A stretch of DNA of 64,000 nt from Arthrobacter sp. StoSoilB5 (GCF_019977235.1 NZ_AP024646.1:2294001-2358000), one strand, 5' to 3'; counted from the first letter of the stretch, positions 29,030 to 38,804 are shown. Numbers and translations: made by a program. Notes: a model not told the origin generated them from the letters alone.

Positions 29030-29970
29030 GTGAGCGCTCCTGCCTTTCGCTTAAGCCGGGGGTCCAACACGGGGTACAGCAGGTCCACGGCAAGGTTGAC
29101 CAGGACGAAGGCCGCCGCGGCGAGTACCACCACAGCCTGCAGCACGGCTGCGTCCTGGTTGTTGACCGCCTGTTGTGTCAGTTGGCCCACCCCATTGCGC
29201 CCGAACACGGTCTCGGTGACCACCGCCCCGCCAATCAGTTCTCCCAGCAGAACACCGGCAATGGTCAGCGCCGGAAGCACCGCGTTGCGGGCCACGTGGT
29301 GGCTCAGTACCCAGGCATTGCTTCCGCCACGCGAACGCGCGACGGCGACAAAGGGCTGGGTGCGTACGTCGTCGATGCTTCGGATCAGTACCTGCGCCAG
29401 CGGCGCCGACAAGGGGACGGCCAGTGTGGCCACTGGCAGGATCAGGCCCAGTGCCTCCGGTGGGTTGATGACGGGGATCAGCTTCAACCGGAAGGAAAAA
29501 ATCTGGATCAGGACGATGCCAAGCCAAAAGACGGGCACTGAAACCAGTAGCGACGGCAGTGACTGGAGTGCGTCCCTCAGCCAGGCGAACGGTGCCAGGC
29601 TGGAGAGGAACGCGATCGCGACGGCGAGGATCACCGCGGCGAGGAAGCCGAGCCCCGCGAGTGCCAACGTCGAGGGGACGGTGGCGGCCAGTTGATCGAC
29701 CACAGGCACACCGGCCTGGACCGAGTAGCCGAGGTTGCCGGTGAGAAAACCACCCAGTGAGTCAAGGTACTGGAAGAACAACGGAGTATCTGCGCCGTAG
29801 GAGCTGCGGATGTCCGCGATTTCCTGCGGGCTCAGACCCATGTCCGGGTTTTGGTACTTGATCAGCAGGGCATCCCCGGGCAGCGCTTGCAGCAGCACAA
29901 AGGCTATGGTGAACGCTGCCCAGAGCACCAAGGCAGCCTGGCCGAATCGGTTCAGGAGGTAGCGCGGCAT
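29026..29970 (-). CDS. ABC transporter permease (DppB-like)
   Basis: A 314-aa permease beginning MPRYLLNRFGQAALVLWAAF, the typical DppB N-terminus, followed by PGD near residue 31 and six membrane segments. ATG at 29970 begins 1 nt after the stop of the binding-protein gene; a longer frame to 30126 is rejected because it runs antiparallel-like through the binding protein in another register. Confidence 0.92.
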   Translation of the reverse strand: MPRYLLNRFGQAALVLWAAFTIAFVLLQALPGDALLIKYQNPDMGLSPQEIADIRSSYGADTPLFFQYLDSLGGFLTGNLGYSVQAGVPVVDQLAATVPSTLALAGLGFLAAVILAVAIAFLSSLAPFAWLRDALQSLPSLLVSVPVFWLGIVLIQIFSFRLKLIPVINPPEALGLILPVATLAVPLSAPLAQVLIRSIDDVRTQPFVAVARSRGGSNAWVLSHHVARNAVLPALTIAGVLLGELIGGAVVTETVFGRNGVGQLTQQAVNNQDAAVLQAVVVLAAAAFVLVNLAVDLLYPVLDPRLKRKAGALT

Positions 29971-29971
29971 A

Positions 29972-31639
29972 TCAGCTCTTCTTGAGCCAGACGCCGTAGA
30001 GGCTGGGACGCCCCACGGCTTCGAAGGCGAGCCCGTGCAGGTACGGTGCGGAAGCAAACACCTGAGGTTCCTCGAAGATCGGGATGACCAGGGCTTGGTC
30101 GATGAGGTGGTTCTGGATGTCGGCAACGTCCTTCAACCGCTGCTCGGGATCGGTACGTGCTGTCTCGGCTTCGAGCAGCGAGTTGAGCTTCTCATCGACG
30201 AAGCTCTTGACCTTCTGGCTGCTGCCACCGAGCTGCAGCAAAGCGTCCCGGTTCTTCGGGTAGAACTGGCTCTTGATGACATCCGGGTCGGCGCGGCCCA
30301 CCATGGCGACGGAGACCGGAGTCTTCTCAGGATCCAGGCTGTCAACGGTCTTGCTACCGGAATCGCCGGCCAGGACGTTGAGCTTGACGCCAACCTTTTG
30401 CCACTGCTGCGCCACAAGCTGCAGCACAGCCTTGTTCTGAGGCTGCGGCAGGGATTCGTATATGGTCAGGGAAAGTTGGGCTCCATCCTTGGTCCGGATG
30501 CCGTCGGCTCCAAGTTTCCAGCCCGCTTCTTCCAAGAGTTGCTTGGCCTTCTCCGGATCGTGGCCCAACTTGCCGGACAGATCCACGTAGCCGGCGGCGT
30601 CCTTGGCGAGGACGGAGGTAGCCACAGGGTAGTTCTCCGAGAAGATGGTGTCCACAACTTCATTCGTGTCTGTGGCCTTAAGGAGTGCTTGCCGGACCCG
30701 GACATCGGCCACCAGGGCATTGTCGGGACGGAAGACAATGCTGTCGTTGACCCCGCGAGTGCCCGGGGCGTAGATCTTGAAGTTCTGTGCCGCCACCTGT
30801 TTCTCGTCGTAAGCCTGAACCTGCCGGATCAGGTCGCCTTGGCCTGCGAGTAGTGAGCCGGTGCGGACGCTGTCTTCCGGCGTGACGACGATCTTCACAG
30901 TGTCCAGGTAGGCGCGGCCTTGGTGCTCCGCCTCGGCGGGTCCCCAGTTGTAGTCCTTGCGGGCGTCCAGGACCAGTTCCTTGCCCAGGACCTCGCTGGC
31001 CACCGTGAAGGGACCACTGCCGATGATGTTTCGGGCGTCACCGAGTTCGTCGTACTTCCGGTCCAGGGTGCTGATGGAAACGATGCCGGAGCCAATGGTG
31101 GCCGTGCCCTGGAGGAAGCCGGGCGAGGACTTCTTGAAGTAGAACTTGACCGTGAGCGGGTCCACCACTTCGCTGTGGTCGTAGTTGTTAATGACTTCTG
31201 AGACAGGTTGGTTCAGGGCCTTGTTGCCCAAGCCGTAGGTATCGAAGTTGCGTGCCACCGCTGCGGCATCCACGGGCGTGCCGTCAGAGAACGTGACGCC
31301 GCTGCGCAGCTTGAACGTATACTCGCTCAGCTCGGCGTTACTGGTCCAGGACTCGGCAAGCCAGGGCTCAATCTTGAGCGTTTCAGGGTTCTGAAAGGTC
31401 AGCTTGTCCGTGATCTGGTTGAGGACGCCGCCGTTGGGGTAAAACCCTCCCGACGGCGGATAGAGGTTGGTATGGGCCTGCTGCTCAAGGTAGATAAGCG
31501 TGCCACCTGTGACTGGAGTGCCGCCGCCGTCGGAAGGGCTCGTGGCCTCAGGGCTGGAGCCGCAGCCGGCCAGGACGGTTGCCAGCGCAAGCGCGGCTAT
31601 GCCTGCCGAGATGGCGCGGACAGGTTTGAGGAAAACCAT
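29972..31639 (-). CDS. ABC transporter substrate-binding lipoprotein, family 5 (peptide/nickel type)
   Basis: A 555-aa extracellular binding lipoprotein. The signal peptide has Lys/Arg, a hydrophobic core (ISAGIAALALATVLAGC) and lipobox VLAGC. The SBP-family-5 core includes EPWLAESWTSNAELSEYTFK (in part LRSGVTFSDGTPV). ATG at 31639 has AGAGG upstream; a longer frame to 31756 lacks signal character. The ligand is unknown; the neighbouring monooxygenases and rhodanese argue for a small, perhaps sulfur-containing, molecule instead of a peptide. Confidence 0.9.
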   Translation of the reverse strand: MVFLKPVRAISAGIAALALATVLAGCGSSPEATSPSDGGGTPVTGGTLIYLEQQAHTNLYPPSGGFYPNGGVLNQITDKLTFQNPETLKIEPWLAESWTSNAELSEYTFKLRSGVTFSDGTPVDAAAVARNFDTYGLGNKALNQPVSEVINNYDHSEVVDPLTVKFYFKKSSPGFLQGTATIGSGIVSISTLDRKYDELGDARNIIGSGPFTVASEVLGKELVLDARKDYNWGPAEAEHQGRAYLDTVKIVVTPEDSVRTGSLLAGQGDLIRQVQAYDEKQVAAQNFKIYAPGTRGVNDSIVFRPDNALVADVRVRQALLKATDTNEVVDTIFSENYPVATSVLAKDAAGYVDLSGKLGHDPEKAKQLLEEAGWKLGADGIRTKDGAQLSLTIYESLPQPQNKAVLQLVAQQWQKVGVKLNVLAGDSGSKTVDSLDPEKTPVSVAMVGRADPDVIKSQFYPKNRDALLQLGGSSQKVKSFVDEKLNSLLEAETARTDPEQRLKDVADIQNHLIDQALVIPIFEEPQVFASAPYLHGLAFEAVGRPSLYGVWLKKS

Positions 31640-31816
31640 GGAAGTGCCTCTTTCAAATGAAATGGAGTGCGCGGCGGGACCGCGCATGGGAGCGATGTCA
31701 GGACGCCTGACTTCACTGTAGGAGGGGCAAAATGCGCTGCCGAAGTCGAGCGACATCAGCGGTCACTCCGGTTCGCATTACGCAAAACCGGGTCACGCTC
31801 CGCAATGGAAAGCAGG

Positions 31817-32725
31817 TTACTTTCCAGCTGTCGGAGCCGGTTCGGCGGAAGCTGCAGCGGACCACGCGGACCAGGAACCGACGTACAGGGACGCATCGAG
31901 GCCAAGCGTGGCGAGCGTGAGGACCTTATGGGCGGCCAGCACTCCGGCTCCGCAGTAGGTCCCGACCGTTGCACCGGTCGTTAGTCCTGCATCAGCGGCC
32001 TGGGCACGCAGTACTTCGGCGGGAAGCAGAAGGCCGTTGTGGTCAAGATCGGTGCTGCTGGGTGCGCTGTGCGCTCCAGGGATATGGGTCGCGGGTCCGT
32101 CCGGGCTCGCGGAAAAGTGTCCTGCTTCCCTGGCGTCGATGAGTACGCCGGAGGAGGAAAAGACTGCGGCGTCCGCGGTGCTCAGAGTGGGTAGGTGTCC
32201 CTTCCCTGACGGGCCGAATGGCTCCAGGGTGATAGTCCCGGGATGTGGATGTGGGCGGGAGATGCTGGTTGAAAGACCTTGGCGCAGCCAATGCCCGTAG
32301 CCGCCGTCGAGGACCTTGACGTCGGTCAATCCCGCCCACCGGAGTACCCACCATGCCCGCGCTGCGGAAAGCCCGTGGCGGTTGTCGTAGACGACGATCC
32401 GTGAATCATCATTGATGCCGTAACCCCGGAGGGCATGCTGAAGGGTATCCAACTCCGGAAGGGGCAGCGCGCCGTCGGAGGCGGGCCGGTGGGTGCCGGC
32501 GTCAGCGAGGACAGTGGCCAAGTGGACGTAGTGGGCGCCTGGCAAGTGACCGGCGTCGTATTCTGCCTCAGGGTCCGCCAGCCCGGGCTGGAAACGAACG
32601 TCCAGCAGGACAGGCGGCTGCCCGCCGGATAGTTGTTGTGCCAGGTCTGTGGCGCTGATGAAGTGGTCGTCCCGGAAGTCGGCCTGTACAGCGTCAGTTG
32701 CCGGGAGCTGACTGGCGGGGCTCAT
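31817..32725 (-). CDS. Rhodanese-type sulfurtransferase
   Basis: A 302-aa tandem-rhodanese thiosulfate/3-mercaptopyruvate sulfurtransferase. The N-terminal inactive rhodanese domain has LLDVRFQPG and GHLPGAHYV. The C-terminal catalytic domain has LIDAREAGHF and active-site Cys258 in TYCGAGVLA. It transfers sulfane sulfur to thiols or cyanide. It overlaps the preceding NtaA-type monooxygenase stop/start (ATGA), so the two are co-expressed, pointing to sulfur metabolism for this operon. Confidence 0.88.
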   Translation of the reverse strand: MSPASQLPATDAVQADFRDDHFISATDLAQQLSGGQPPVLLDVRFQPGLADPEAEYDAGHLPGAHYVHLATVLADAGTHRPASDGALPLPELDTLQHALRGYGINDDSRIVVYDNRHGLSAARAWWVLRWAGLTDVKVLDGGYGHWLRQGLSTSISRPHPHPGTITLEPFGPSGKGHLPTLSTADAAVFSSSGVLIDAREAGHFSASPDGPATHIPGAHSAPSSTDLDHNGLLLPAEVLRAQAADAGLTTGATVGTYCGAGVLAAHKVLTLATLGLDASLYVGSWSAWSAAASAEPAPTAGK

Positions 32726-34209
32726 TTCGTCACTCCCGCACTGACGGTGGCGTCCGTCGTCGAACGCTTTTCACGCGGCTGTGATTCCCCCCGCTCATGT
32801 ACGTTGGCTGGAACAGTCAGGCCGAGGTGGTCGCGCAGGGTGGTCCCTTGATACGCCTCCCGGAACAGGCCCCGGGCCCGAAGTTCGGGTATGACCCCGC
32901 GGGTGAACCGCTCGAACTGGTCGCCCAGATATGGGGTAAGTACATTGAATCCGTCGACGCCACCTTCTTCGTGCCAAGTCTGCAGATAATCCGCCACCTG
33001 CACGGGCGTGCCTACCACGACGCTGTAAGGCACAAGCTGGTTGACCAGAAGATCGCGCCAGCGCACCGGCCGCTGGGAACCGGGAACCCGCCCAGACCTA
33101 CGGGCGACCAAGTCGATCAGATCCCGGCCGCGCGGGCTGAAGCCCGCGGCATCGGCAACTGAGACTTCTGCGTCCAGATCGAAGTCAGCTGCGGGAAAGC
33201 CCAGCGTATCGTTCAAGGCGGCGAGGCTGCGGGTATCCGGGAAGCCCTCCCGCCCGTCATGCGGACCGGGGGACACTGGCACTCGGGACACCAGGAAGTC
33301 ATGAATATCCCAGGCTTCCTCGACGGTCGCGCCGATGATGGGCAGAACGGGGGTGAGGGTCTTGACAGCCTGTGGGTCCCGACCCTTGGCGGCGATTTCC
33401 CGCCCCAGCGCGGCCGTTTCAACGGCGGCCTCGGCGATACCGGAAAGTCCCAGCAGCGCCAGGTCCGCGCGGGAGTGAACCAGTTCCCTGGACCGTGTGG
33501 AGGTGCCCGCATGTACTAATGGCACGTGCCCCTGGATCGGTCTGAGGACATTCAGCGGCCCGGCCACTGGATGGTGCTCGCCTTGGAAATCGGCTCGGTG
33601 GAGTCTGTCTGGGTTCAGATATGTCCCGGATTCCTGATCTGCGACGAGGGCGCCGTCGCCCCAACTGTCCCAAAGCAAACGCAGTGCATCGATAAGTTCC
33701 TCTGCGGAGTCGTAGCGCTGTTCGTTTCCCCAGTGTGCCTCGCGACCGTGGTTGGCAGCGGCTCTGGGCTCGGCTCCCGTCACGATGTTGAGCCCAAGCC
33801 GTCCGCCGCTGAGACGGTCGACGGAGGCACTGGTACGTGCCAACGTGTAGGCGTCTGAATAGGTGGCGTTCACCGTGGCGATCAGGCCGATGCGGGAGGT
33901 CACTCCTGCCAGGAATCCGACAGCGCTCAGCGGCTCAATGCGGGCTGCAAGGTAGGGATCGCGAAATTCCAGATCCGGGCCGGTAGCCAGCCAGTCACCG
34001 AAGAAGATGTAGTCCAGTCCGGCACGTTCAGCCTCCAGCGCAGTGGCCCGGATGACCTCGGCGTCGTCATGAGGATCGTGGTGCGCGCCGGGGTATCGCC
34101 ACCCGCTGGGGTAGGCCCCAACGGCCCGGAACATGGCGCCGATGATGATGTGCCTTCGGTTGGGCACCGCGGGATGGACATTTTTGTGGTTCGCGGGAGA
34201 ACTGGTCAT
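32722..34209 (-). CDS. NtaA/DmoA-family FMN-dependent monooxygenase
   Basis: A 495-aa luciferase-like monooxygenase of the nitrilotriacetate / dimethylsulfide / alkane-sulfonate type. Typical features are RAVGAYPSGWRYP, AERAGLDYIFFGDW, SGGRLGLNIVTGAEPRAA and HAGTSTRSRELVHSRAD. It needs FMNH2 from a separate reductase. It heads the nine-gene minus-strand operon. No good ribosome site precedes ATG 34209, so an alternative start at 34134 cannot be excluded. Confidence 0.88.
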   Translation of the reverse strand: MTSSPANHKNVHPAVPNRRHIIIGAMFRAVGAYPSGWRYPGAHHDPHDDAEVIRATALEAERAGLDYIFFGDWLATGPDLEFRDPYLAARIEPLSAVGFLAGVTSRIGLIATVNATYSDAYTLARTSASVDRLSGGRLGLNIVTGAEPRAAANHGREAHWGNEQRYDSAEELIDALRLLWDSWGDGALVADQESGTYLNPDRLHRADFQGEHHPVAGPLNVLRPIQGHVPLVHAGTSTRSRELVHSRADLALLGLSGIAEAAVETAALGREIAAKGRDPQAVKTLTPVLPIIGATVEEAWDIHDFLVSRVPVSPGPHDGREGFPDTRSLAALNDTLGFPAADFDLDAEVSVADAAGFSPRGRDLIDLVARRSGRVPGSQRPVRWRDLLVNQLVPYSVVVGTPVQVADYLQTWHEEGGVDGFNVLTPYLGDQFERFTRGVIPELRARGLFREAYQGTTLRDHLGLTVPANVHERGESQPREKRSTTDATVSAGVTK

Positions 34210-34458
34210 AGGCCGAAGCTAGAAGAGGTGGCTCCCTCGCTGTGAATGCTACTTAACAGCCCTTAGCGCGGGGTCACTGCGGGACATCTAACTTCACGAA
34301 GGTGTGATCGGCGGTGCGTGAGCCTCAATGGCACGGTTTCGTACCCGGAGATATCACCGTTTGAGATACCACCGCGCCAAGCGGCGCAGCCGACACTGGG
34401 TAGACTCCCCCCGATCGAGATACTTGCGTGTTCGTGCTGCGCCGGGTGATTGTGCACG

Positions 34459-35491
34459 CTAGGGCATGTCGAGGTGGGTTTTGTAGGCGGTGTTTTGGGT
34501 GGTGTTCCAGCCGGCGATGATGCCGGCTCCGAGCATGTGGTCGGTGAGGCGTGCGAAGCGGTAGCCGGGGTCGGTGTCGAGGGCGAGTTGGAGGTATTGG
34601 TGTGCTTTGGATCCTGGTCCTTGCCACCAGTTGATGTAGCCGATGGTGGTGAGGCTGGGGGCGGCGTGTTGGGGGCTGGTTCTGGTGTAGGCGTGGAGGA
34701 GGAGTTGTTTGGCCCATTTCGATGCGTGACCAACTCGGTGCTGCCTCGGTTTGCGCGAAGAGGATACGTTCGGGGGGTTCGTCAATGCCTGGGATGTCGG
34801 CCATGAGCCGGTCTCGGATGTGCGGGACCTGGTAGTAGGCGAAGAGCTTCAGGACGTCCTGGTCGCTAGGGTAGTCCTTGGTTTTGAGCATGCCGGCCCA
34901 GAGGCGGTGGGCGTCTTGGATCGCTGCCGATGGCGGGCGTCTCAGGATGGTTTGCAAGTAGTGTTCGACGGCGGTCGCATCCTCTTGCTTGTGGGCCGCC
35001 GGTGGGAGAGTTACCCGGTTGGTAGGTTCGATGGTGCTGCCGCGGTAGATGAATTCGGCGTTGAAGTGACTGTATTCGGTGGTGCCGATCGGAATCCCAA
35101 TGCTGTCACCGGGCGTCGTGTCGTACGGGGAGTAAGTGGTGTCGGTGACGTAGATGCCGTCACGGATGGTGATACCTTCTTGGGCGAGGACGCCGGTGAG
35201 GGCCGCGATGGTGGCCCGGTGCGGACGTGCCTCTCCTGGCCCTGGAACTTCGGATGTGTAGAGGGCGAAGACGATGCCGTTCGCTCGTTCGTCGGTGGTG
35301 AGGTAGGCGGCTACGGTGCGGGCAAAGTGCATTTCGTGGCCTGGTTGTTTGGGGAGGTCTATGCGGAGGGTGGCGCCGACTTTGTCTTTGTCGAGGGTGA
35401 TGCACACAAGGCTTTCCTGTGGCCAGAAGCCGAGGGTATGGCCGATGAAGCTGAGCAGGTCGGCGGGGTCCTTGATGGTAAGCGCATTCAT
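34459..35491 (-). pseudogene. DUF4192-domain gene with a frameshift
   Basis: Encodes a DUF4192 protein, an actinobacterial family of unknown function. The first part reads MNALTIKDPADLLSFIGHTL and LGFWPQESLVCITLD and runs to APSWSRIE near 34720. The expected C-terminus (LTTIGYINWWQGPGSKAHQY, GYRFARLTDHMLGAGIIAGW) continues in a different frame to the stop at 34459. The shift equals one inserted base around 34715-34725. Either the gene is broken or the sequence has an error at this point; downstream in the first frame it becomes low-complexity Arg/His/Pro. Confidence 0.8.
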
Positions 35492-36198
35492 TGTCCTGTT
35501 CCTTTTTGGCTTTGTACTTTGCTTGTGGCGGTTGGTTTCGTAGGTCGTTCTGATAACCAACCTGAGCACTGAAGAGGGGCTGGAGTGCAACGTGGGGACC
35601 GGGACGGAAATTGCGTGAGGCACGAAACGATGCACTAACGCCGAGCAAAGAATCCGTTGCGTGGCTCACGCGTACGCATCCGAGTGGCACGGAGACCGCG
35701 CACAGCGATGATTGAGATATCTGATTGACAAAGAGCGGTGTTGTTTCAGATCGTTCATGGACATCTCAGGGATTCACCGCATGACTCGCCGACCCTATTC
35801 CTCAGCTCAGCGGGGTTTGGCAGGGTGGGATCGTCCCGAACTGTGAGGACGGTGTCCTGCCCGGGTGCAGACACATGCGCCGCTATCGGCAAGGTAGCGC
35901 TGGCTATGCTGGGCGATGGCGCCAAGAATGGGTACTAACGTCCAGGGAAACTGGAGCCCAATAGGACACACGGTGCTCTGTTGCCATCCGCGGCTCGGGC
36001 GATCCGATGTGCTACCGGCTGCCTCAAAACATGCTCTTACTCGTTCGGCTCCTGGGTTAGCGCCTGAAGCTTGCTGCCGTCTTTCAGGAAATGGGCAGCA
36101 GACTTGCCGCCCCGACTCGACGGTCACCCAGTCCAGTGCGCGACCGCGATTGGCAATCGGGCACGTACCTTCGCCTTGGCATTCTTGACGGGCCGACC
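35492..36198. other. No recognisable gene
   Basis: About 700 bp with only short, compositionally odd frames. No RNA gene, repeat or convincing coding sequence was found. It lies between the DUF4192 start and an SDR relic. Confidence 0.5.
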
Positions 36199-36660
36199 TC
36201 AGATCATTTGGCCAGCGTCGGCGAGTCGGGTGCTGTCAGTAATGAAACTGGGCGAGTCGCTGGCGTAGAACAGGACGACTCGGCCAATGTCGTCGGGAGG
36301 GCCCATCCGGGCAATAAGGCTGTTCGTCAGCACCGCGGCTGCGTCGCTCTCCTCGTTCAGCGAACGAGCTGCGGCCGCCGCCATGTTTCCCTCCGTGGGT
36401 ACGAATGTTGGCGCAACGCCGCGAAGGCGGACTCCCAGTGGCGCGAACTCAAGCGCCATCTGCTTGGTCATTGTCCGTACAACATGTTTGAACAGCCGTA
36501 CGCCGACAGACCGGGCGCTGTGCCTGTGTCTGCAGTGGAGGCGATGTTGATGATCACTCGACCGCGCGAGTCGACTGTAATTTGGCGCTCCGCTTTGCGG
36601 GAGCCATTGAAAACGCCTCGCGTATTGCCGGCGAACACTCTCTCCCAATCAGCTCGAAGC
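36199..36660 (-). pseudogene. Short-chain dehydrogenase/reductase relic
   Basis: Two frames together give the C-terminal 60% of an SDR enzyme: DWERVFAGNTRGVFNGSRKA and IINIASTADTGTAPGLSAYG in one frame, then KHVVRTMTKQMALEFAPLGV with GVAPTFVPTEGN and ITDSTRLADAGQMI in another. A one-base deletion falls at the catalytic Tyr-x-x-x-Lys (YGCS|KH) near 36495. The N-terminal TGxxxGIG cofactor motif is missing. Non-functional. Confidence 0.8.
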
Positions 36661-37269
36661 CAGGGCCTCAAACCAGCGGACGACGGAAAACCGTCGCAGC
36701 AAGCCACGCGACCATATTCCGGTAGTAAGGCTTAGGTTCCTAAGAAGTTCGCGAAACAAAGTTTTTCTGTTGCCTGAAGCACCACACGCCGTACGGCTCG
36801 GGGCGCTCGGAGACCTGACCCGCCGCGTTCGCAGCCCGGTCAACAGCGGCCGAATCGACGCTCGAACCGTTGGCCGCCGGCGAACTATCGAAAGGCAAAC
36901 GTATTGGTCCCCGGGGGGCCACTTACCGTCTCGATCAGGCTGGGTCAGCAGCTGAGTGTCCCCAGATCAACAGCGTCGTGAAGCACGAACTGCCCCAAGT
37001 TGCCATCCGGTTTGCCTAGCGTGCCGCGACCACAGTTTCTGTGACCCGCGAAGCGGCCAAGGCCGTCCGCGCAAGTACAGTCGGCCAATGCGCAGGACGC
37101 CGCGAGTGCCGGGCCCTGCCGCTCATCTACGAGCAGGCACGAACCCATTGAGAAACCCGGAGCGGGACGATCCATCCGGAAATCGAGAGATGGCCGCATG
37201 TTCATTGCCGCCAAGGGCCGCGGACATGCCGACTGTCCCGAATGGTGAGTTGGTGCGTTTGTGACAGGA
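36661..37269. other. No recognisable gene
   Basis: About 600 bp between the SDR relic and the flavin reductase gene. Short frames on both strands show no recognisable motif. Confidence 0.5.
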
Positions 37270-38439
37270 CTATTCAAGCAGCCGAGCCGCGTCGGCGGCA
37301 AAGGACAGTATGCGTTGTGCCCACGCTTCCACCGTGGTGCCAGGCACACCCTTGGGTGGGTAAAGCAAGCGCAGGATCAGTTGGGGTTCACCTTCCCGCA
37401 AGTGGATTGGGACGGTGATTGTCGCGACGTCGTGGCTCGCCGTCTGGTCAAGTTCACCGATAGGGAAATATCCGGCTGACTTAACGATGCGCTGGCTGAT
37501 TTCACGCTGCTTGGCAGGAAGTTGATCTCCTGCCCCGTATTCGCCGATAGCAGCCTCAAGCTGGTCGCGCCTTCCAGGTGCGTCCAAGGAAAGCGACCAC
37601 CCTCGTTCGTGAGCTTCGGCCAGTCGCTGCCGAAGGGTGAGAAGTTCTTGTTCCGTTGCGCCGAATGCCTTCGAGATCCAGCGTTGCTGTTCTTCAGGCG
37701 CCGACCAAGCGATGAAGGCATCGCCCAACGGCGGAATCAACGGATAGTGGGAGCCCAGGGGCGAGATGATGTCCGTGTCGGCGCCGACCGCGGACAGTAC
37801 AGCGACGGCGTCGTCGCCTTGCCGGGTGAAGAGCGTGATCTCGCCCCCGATCTCGAAAGCAAGTGATTCAATCTCGGAACGCAAGGTTTGAGCGCGAGCG
37901 ATTGTGGGGGCGAGGTCTTGATCGGCGCGGATCATGAAGGACCCCATGGCGAATCCGCCGTAACCGCCTTGAAAGAACACAAGGGGTGCGATGGATCGAT
38001 GAACGTTCAGATCCTCGACAGCGCACAGGACGATGTAGTGGTCCCCTCCCTCAACTACCTGCTCGATTTTGCAGTCGATGGAAGCAACAATGTCAGCCAG
38101 GATGGGCGCCCCGCCCTTTGAAAGTTCCCACGCCTCGTTCTTGAGCTTGTCGGCTTGCGGCTTAGCCAGCCGCCGACAGAGTTGTTCCTGATCGTGGGCA
38201 AGTATGTTGATGGCCAGGGATTCGGCAGTGCGAAGTTTGTCGAATGTGAAAGAGGTCCGGGTCGGCATGAAGGCTACCAACGGTGGCTCCAGCGACACTG
38301 ACGTGAATGTGCCAACGACCATCGCGCAGGGTTCGCCGTCGTCGGCGATACCGGTGACTGCCGTGACACCGGTGGGGTAGTGTCCCAAGACCTCGCGGAA
38401 TCTGGTGGGATCAAGCGATCGACTCTTCGTATCAGTCAT
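37270..38439 (-). CDS. Flavin reductase fused to an IclR-type effector domain
   Basis: A 389-aa fusion. Residues about 10-165 are a split-barrel flavin reductase of the HpaC/HsaB type (FREVLGHYPTGVTAVTG, VVGTFTSVSLEPPLVAF, GGDHYIVLCAVEDL), the reductase half of two-component flavin monooxygenases. Residues about 185-385 resemble the C-terminal ligand-binding domain of IclR regulators (LAFEIGGEITLFTRQGDD, GSHYPLIPPLGDAFIAW), without an IclR helix-turn-helix. The family precedent is the C1 reductase of Acinetobacter p-hydroxyphenylacetate hydroxylase, which carries a MarR-like regulatory tail. I infer that an aromatic effector gates FMNH2 supply, probably to the monooxygenase at 51266-52501. 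A candidate operator lies at 38719-38735. Confidence 0.85.
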   Translation of the reverse strand: MTDTKSRSLDPTRFREVLGHYPTGVTAVTGIADDGEPCAMVVGTFTSVSLEPPLVAFMPTRTSFTFDKLRTAESLAINILAHDQEQLCRRLAKPQADKLKNEAWELSKGGAPILADIVASIDCKIEQVVEGGDHYIVLCAVEDLNVHRSIAPLVFFQGGYGGFAMGSFMIRADQDLAPTIARAQTLRSEIESLAFEIGGEITLFTRQGDDAVAVLSAVGADTDIISPLGSHYPLIPPLGDAFIAWSAPEEQQRWISKAFGATEQELLTLRQRLAEAHERGWSLSLDAPGRRDQLEAAIGEYGAGDQLPAKQREISQRIVKSAGYFPIGELDQTASHDVATITVPIHLREGEPQLILRLLYPPKGVPGTTVEAWAQRILSFAADAARLLE

Positions 38440-38457
38440 TGTCGTCTCCTTGTGGTT

Positions 38458-38562
38458 CTACTCGGTCGGAGTTTTCCCGGGAGCGTCGATGCTCCCGACT
38501 CCGGGGGTTGTCTCGTCGCTGGCTATGCGTAGAGCGTGTTGGGCTGTGTGCTGATTAGCCAT
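38458..38562 (-). CDS. Possible 34-aa leader ORF
   Basis: A 34-codon frame beginning MANQHTAQHALRIASDE, with AAGGA about 9 nt upstream and only 18 nt before the flavin reductase start. No homology is recognised. It could be a small translated leader or chance. Confidence 0.35.
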   Translation of the reverse strand: MANQHTAQHALRIASDETTPGVGSIDAPGKTPTE

Positions 38563-38718
38563 GACGGGGATCCTTCGTTTGTGCACAGGCGCTTCTTGGG
38601 TGCCCTTCGCTGAGATTCCAGAGGCACACATATGCGGATAACGGGGTCCCTGCGACTCGGCATCATCAGCAAGATGCCTCAACCATTTATTGCAATATTC
38701 ATGCGATCGTCTCTATTT

Positions 38719-38735
38719 GATGAATACCGTAGCAC
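38719..38735 (-). promoter_or_regulatory. Shared operator-like motif, copy at the flavin reductase
   Basis: On the minus strand this reads GTGCTACGGTATTCATC, matching the copy at 48812-48828 (GTGCGACGGTCGTCACC) at 13 of 17 positions. It lies 280 bp upstream of the flavin reductase start. It may be an operator for the PaaX-type regulator encoded at 48970. Confidence 0.5.
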
Positions 38736-38804
38736 GGAGATGTGCACCAAACAAGTGTTAGGGGCGGTCGACCACGAGAACCTCCGTGGTTGGTTTGCGG
38801 GGGG

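Noticed and set aside
36091..36735. 214-aa plus-strand open frame
   Set aside because: Antisense to the SDR relic, whose two frames carry clear SDR motifs.
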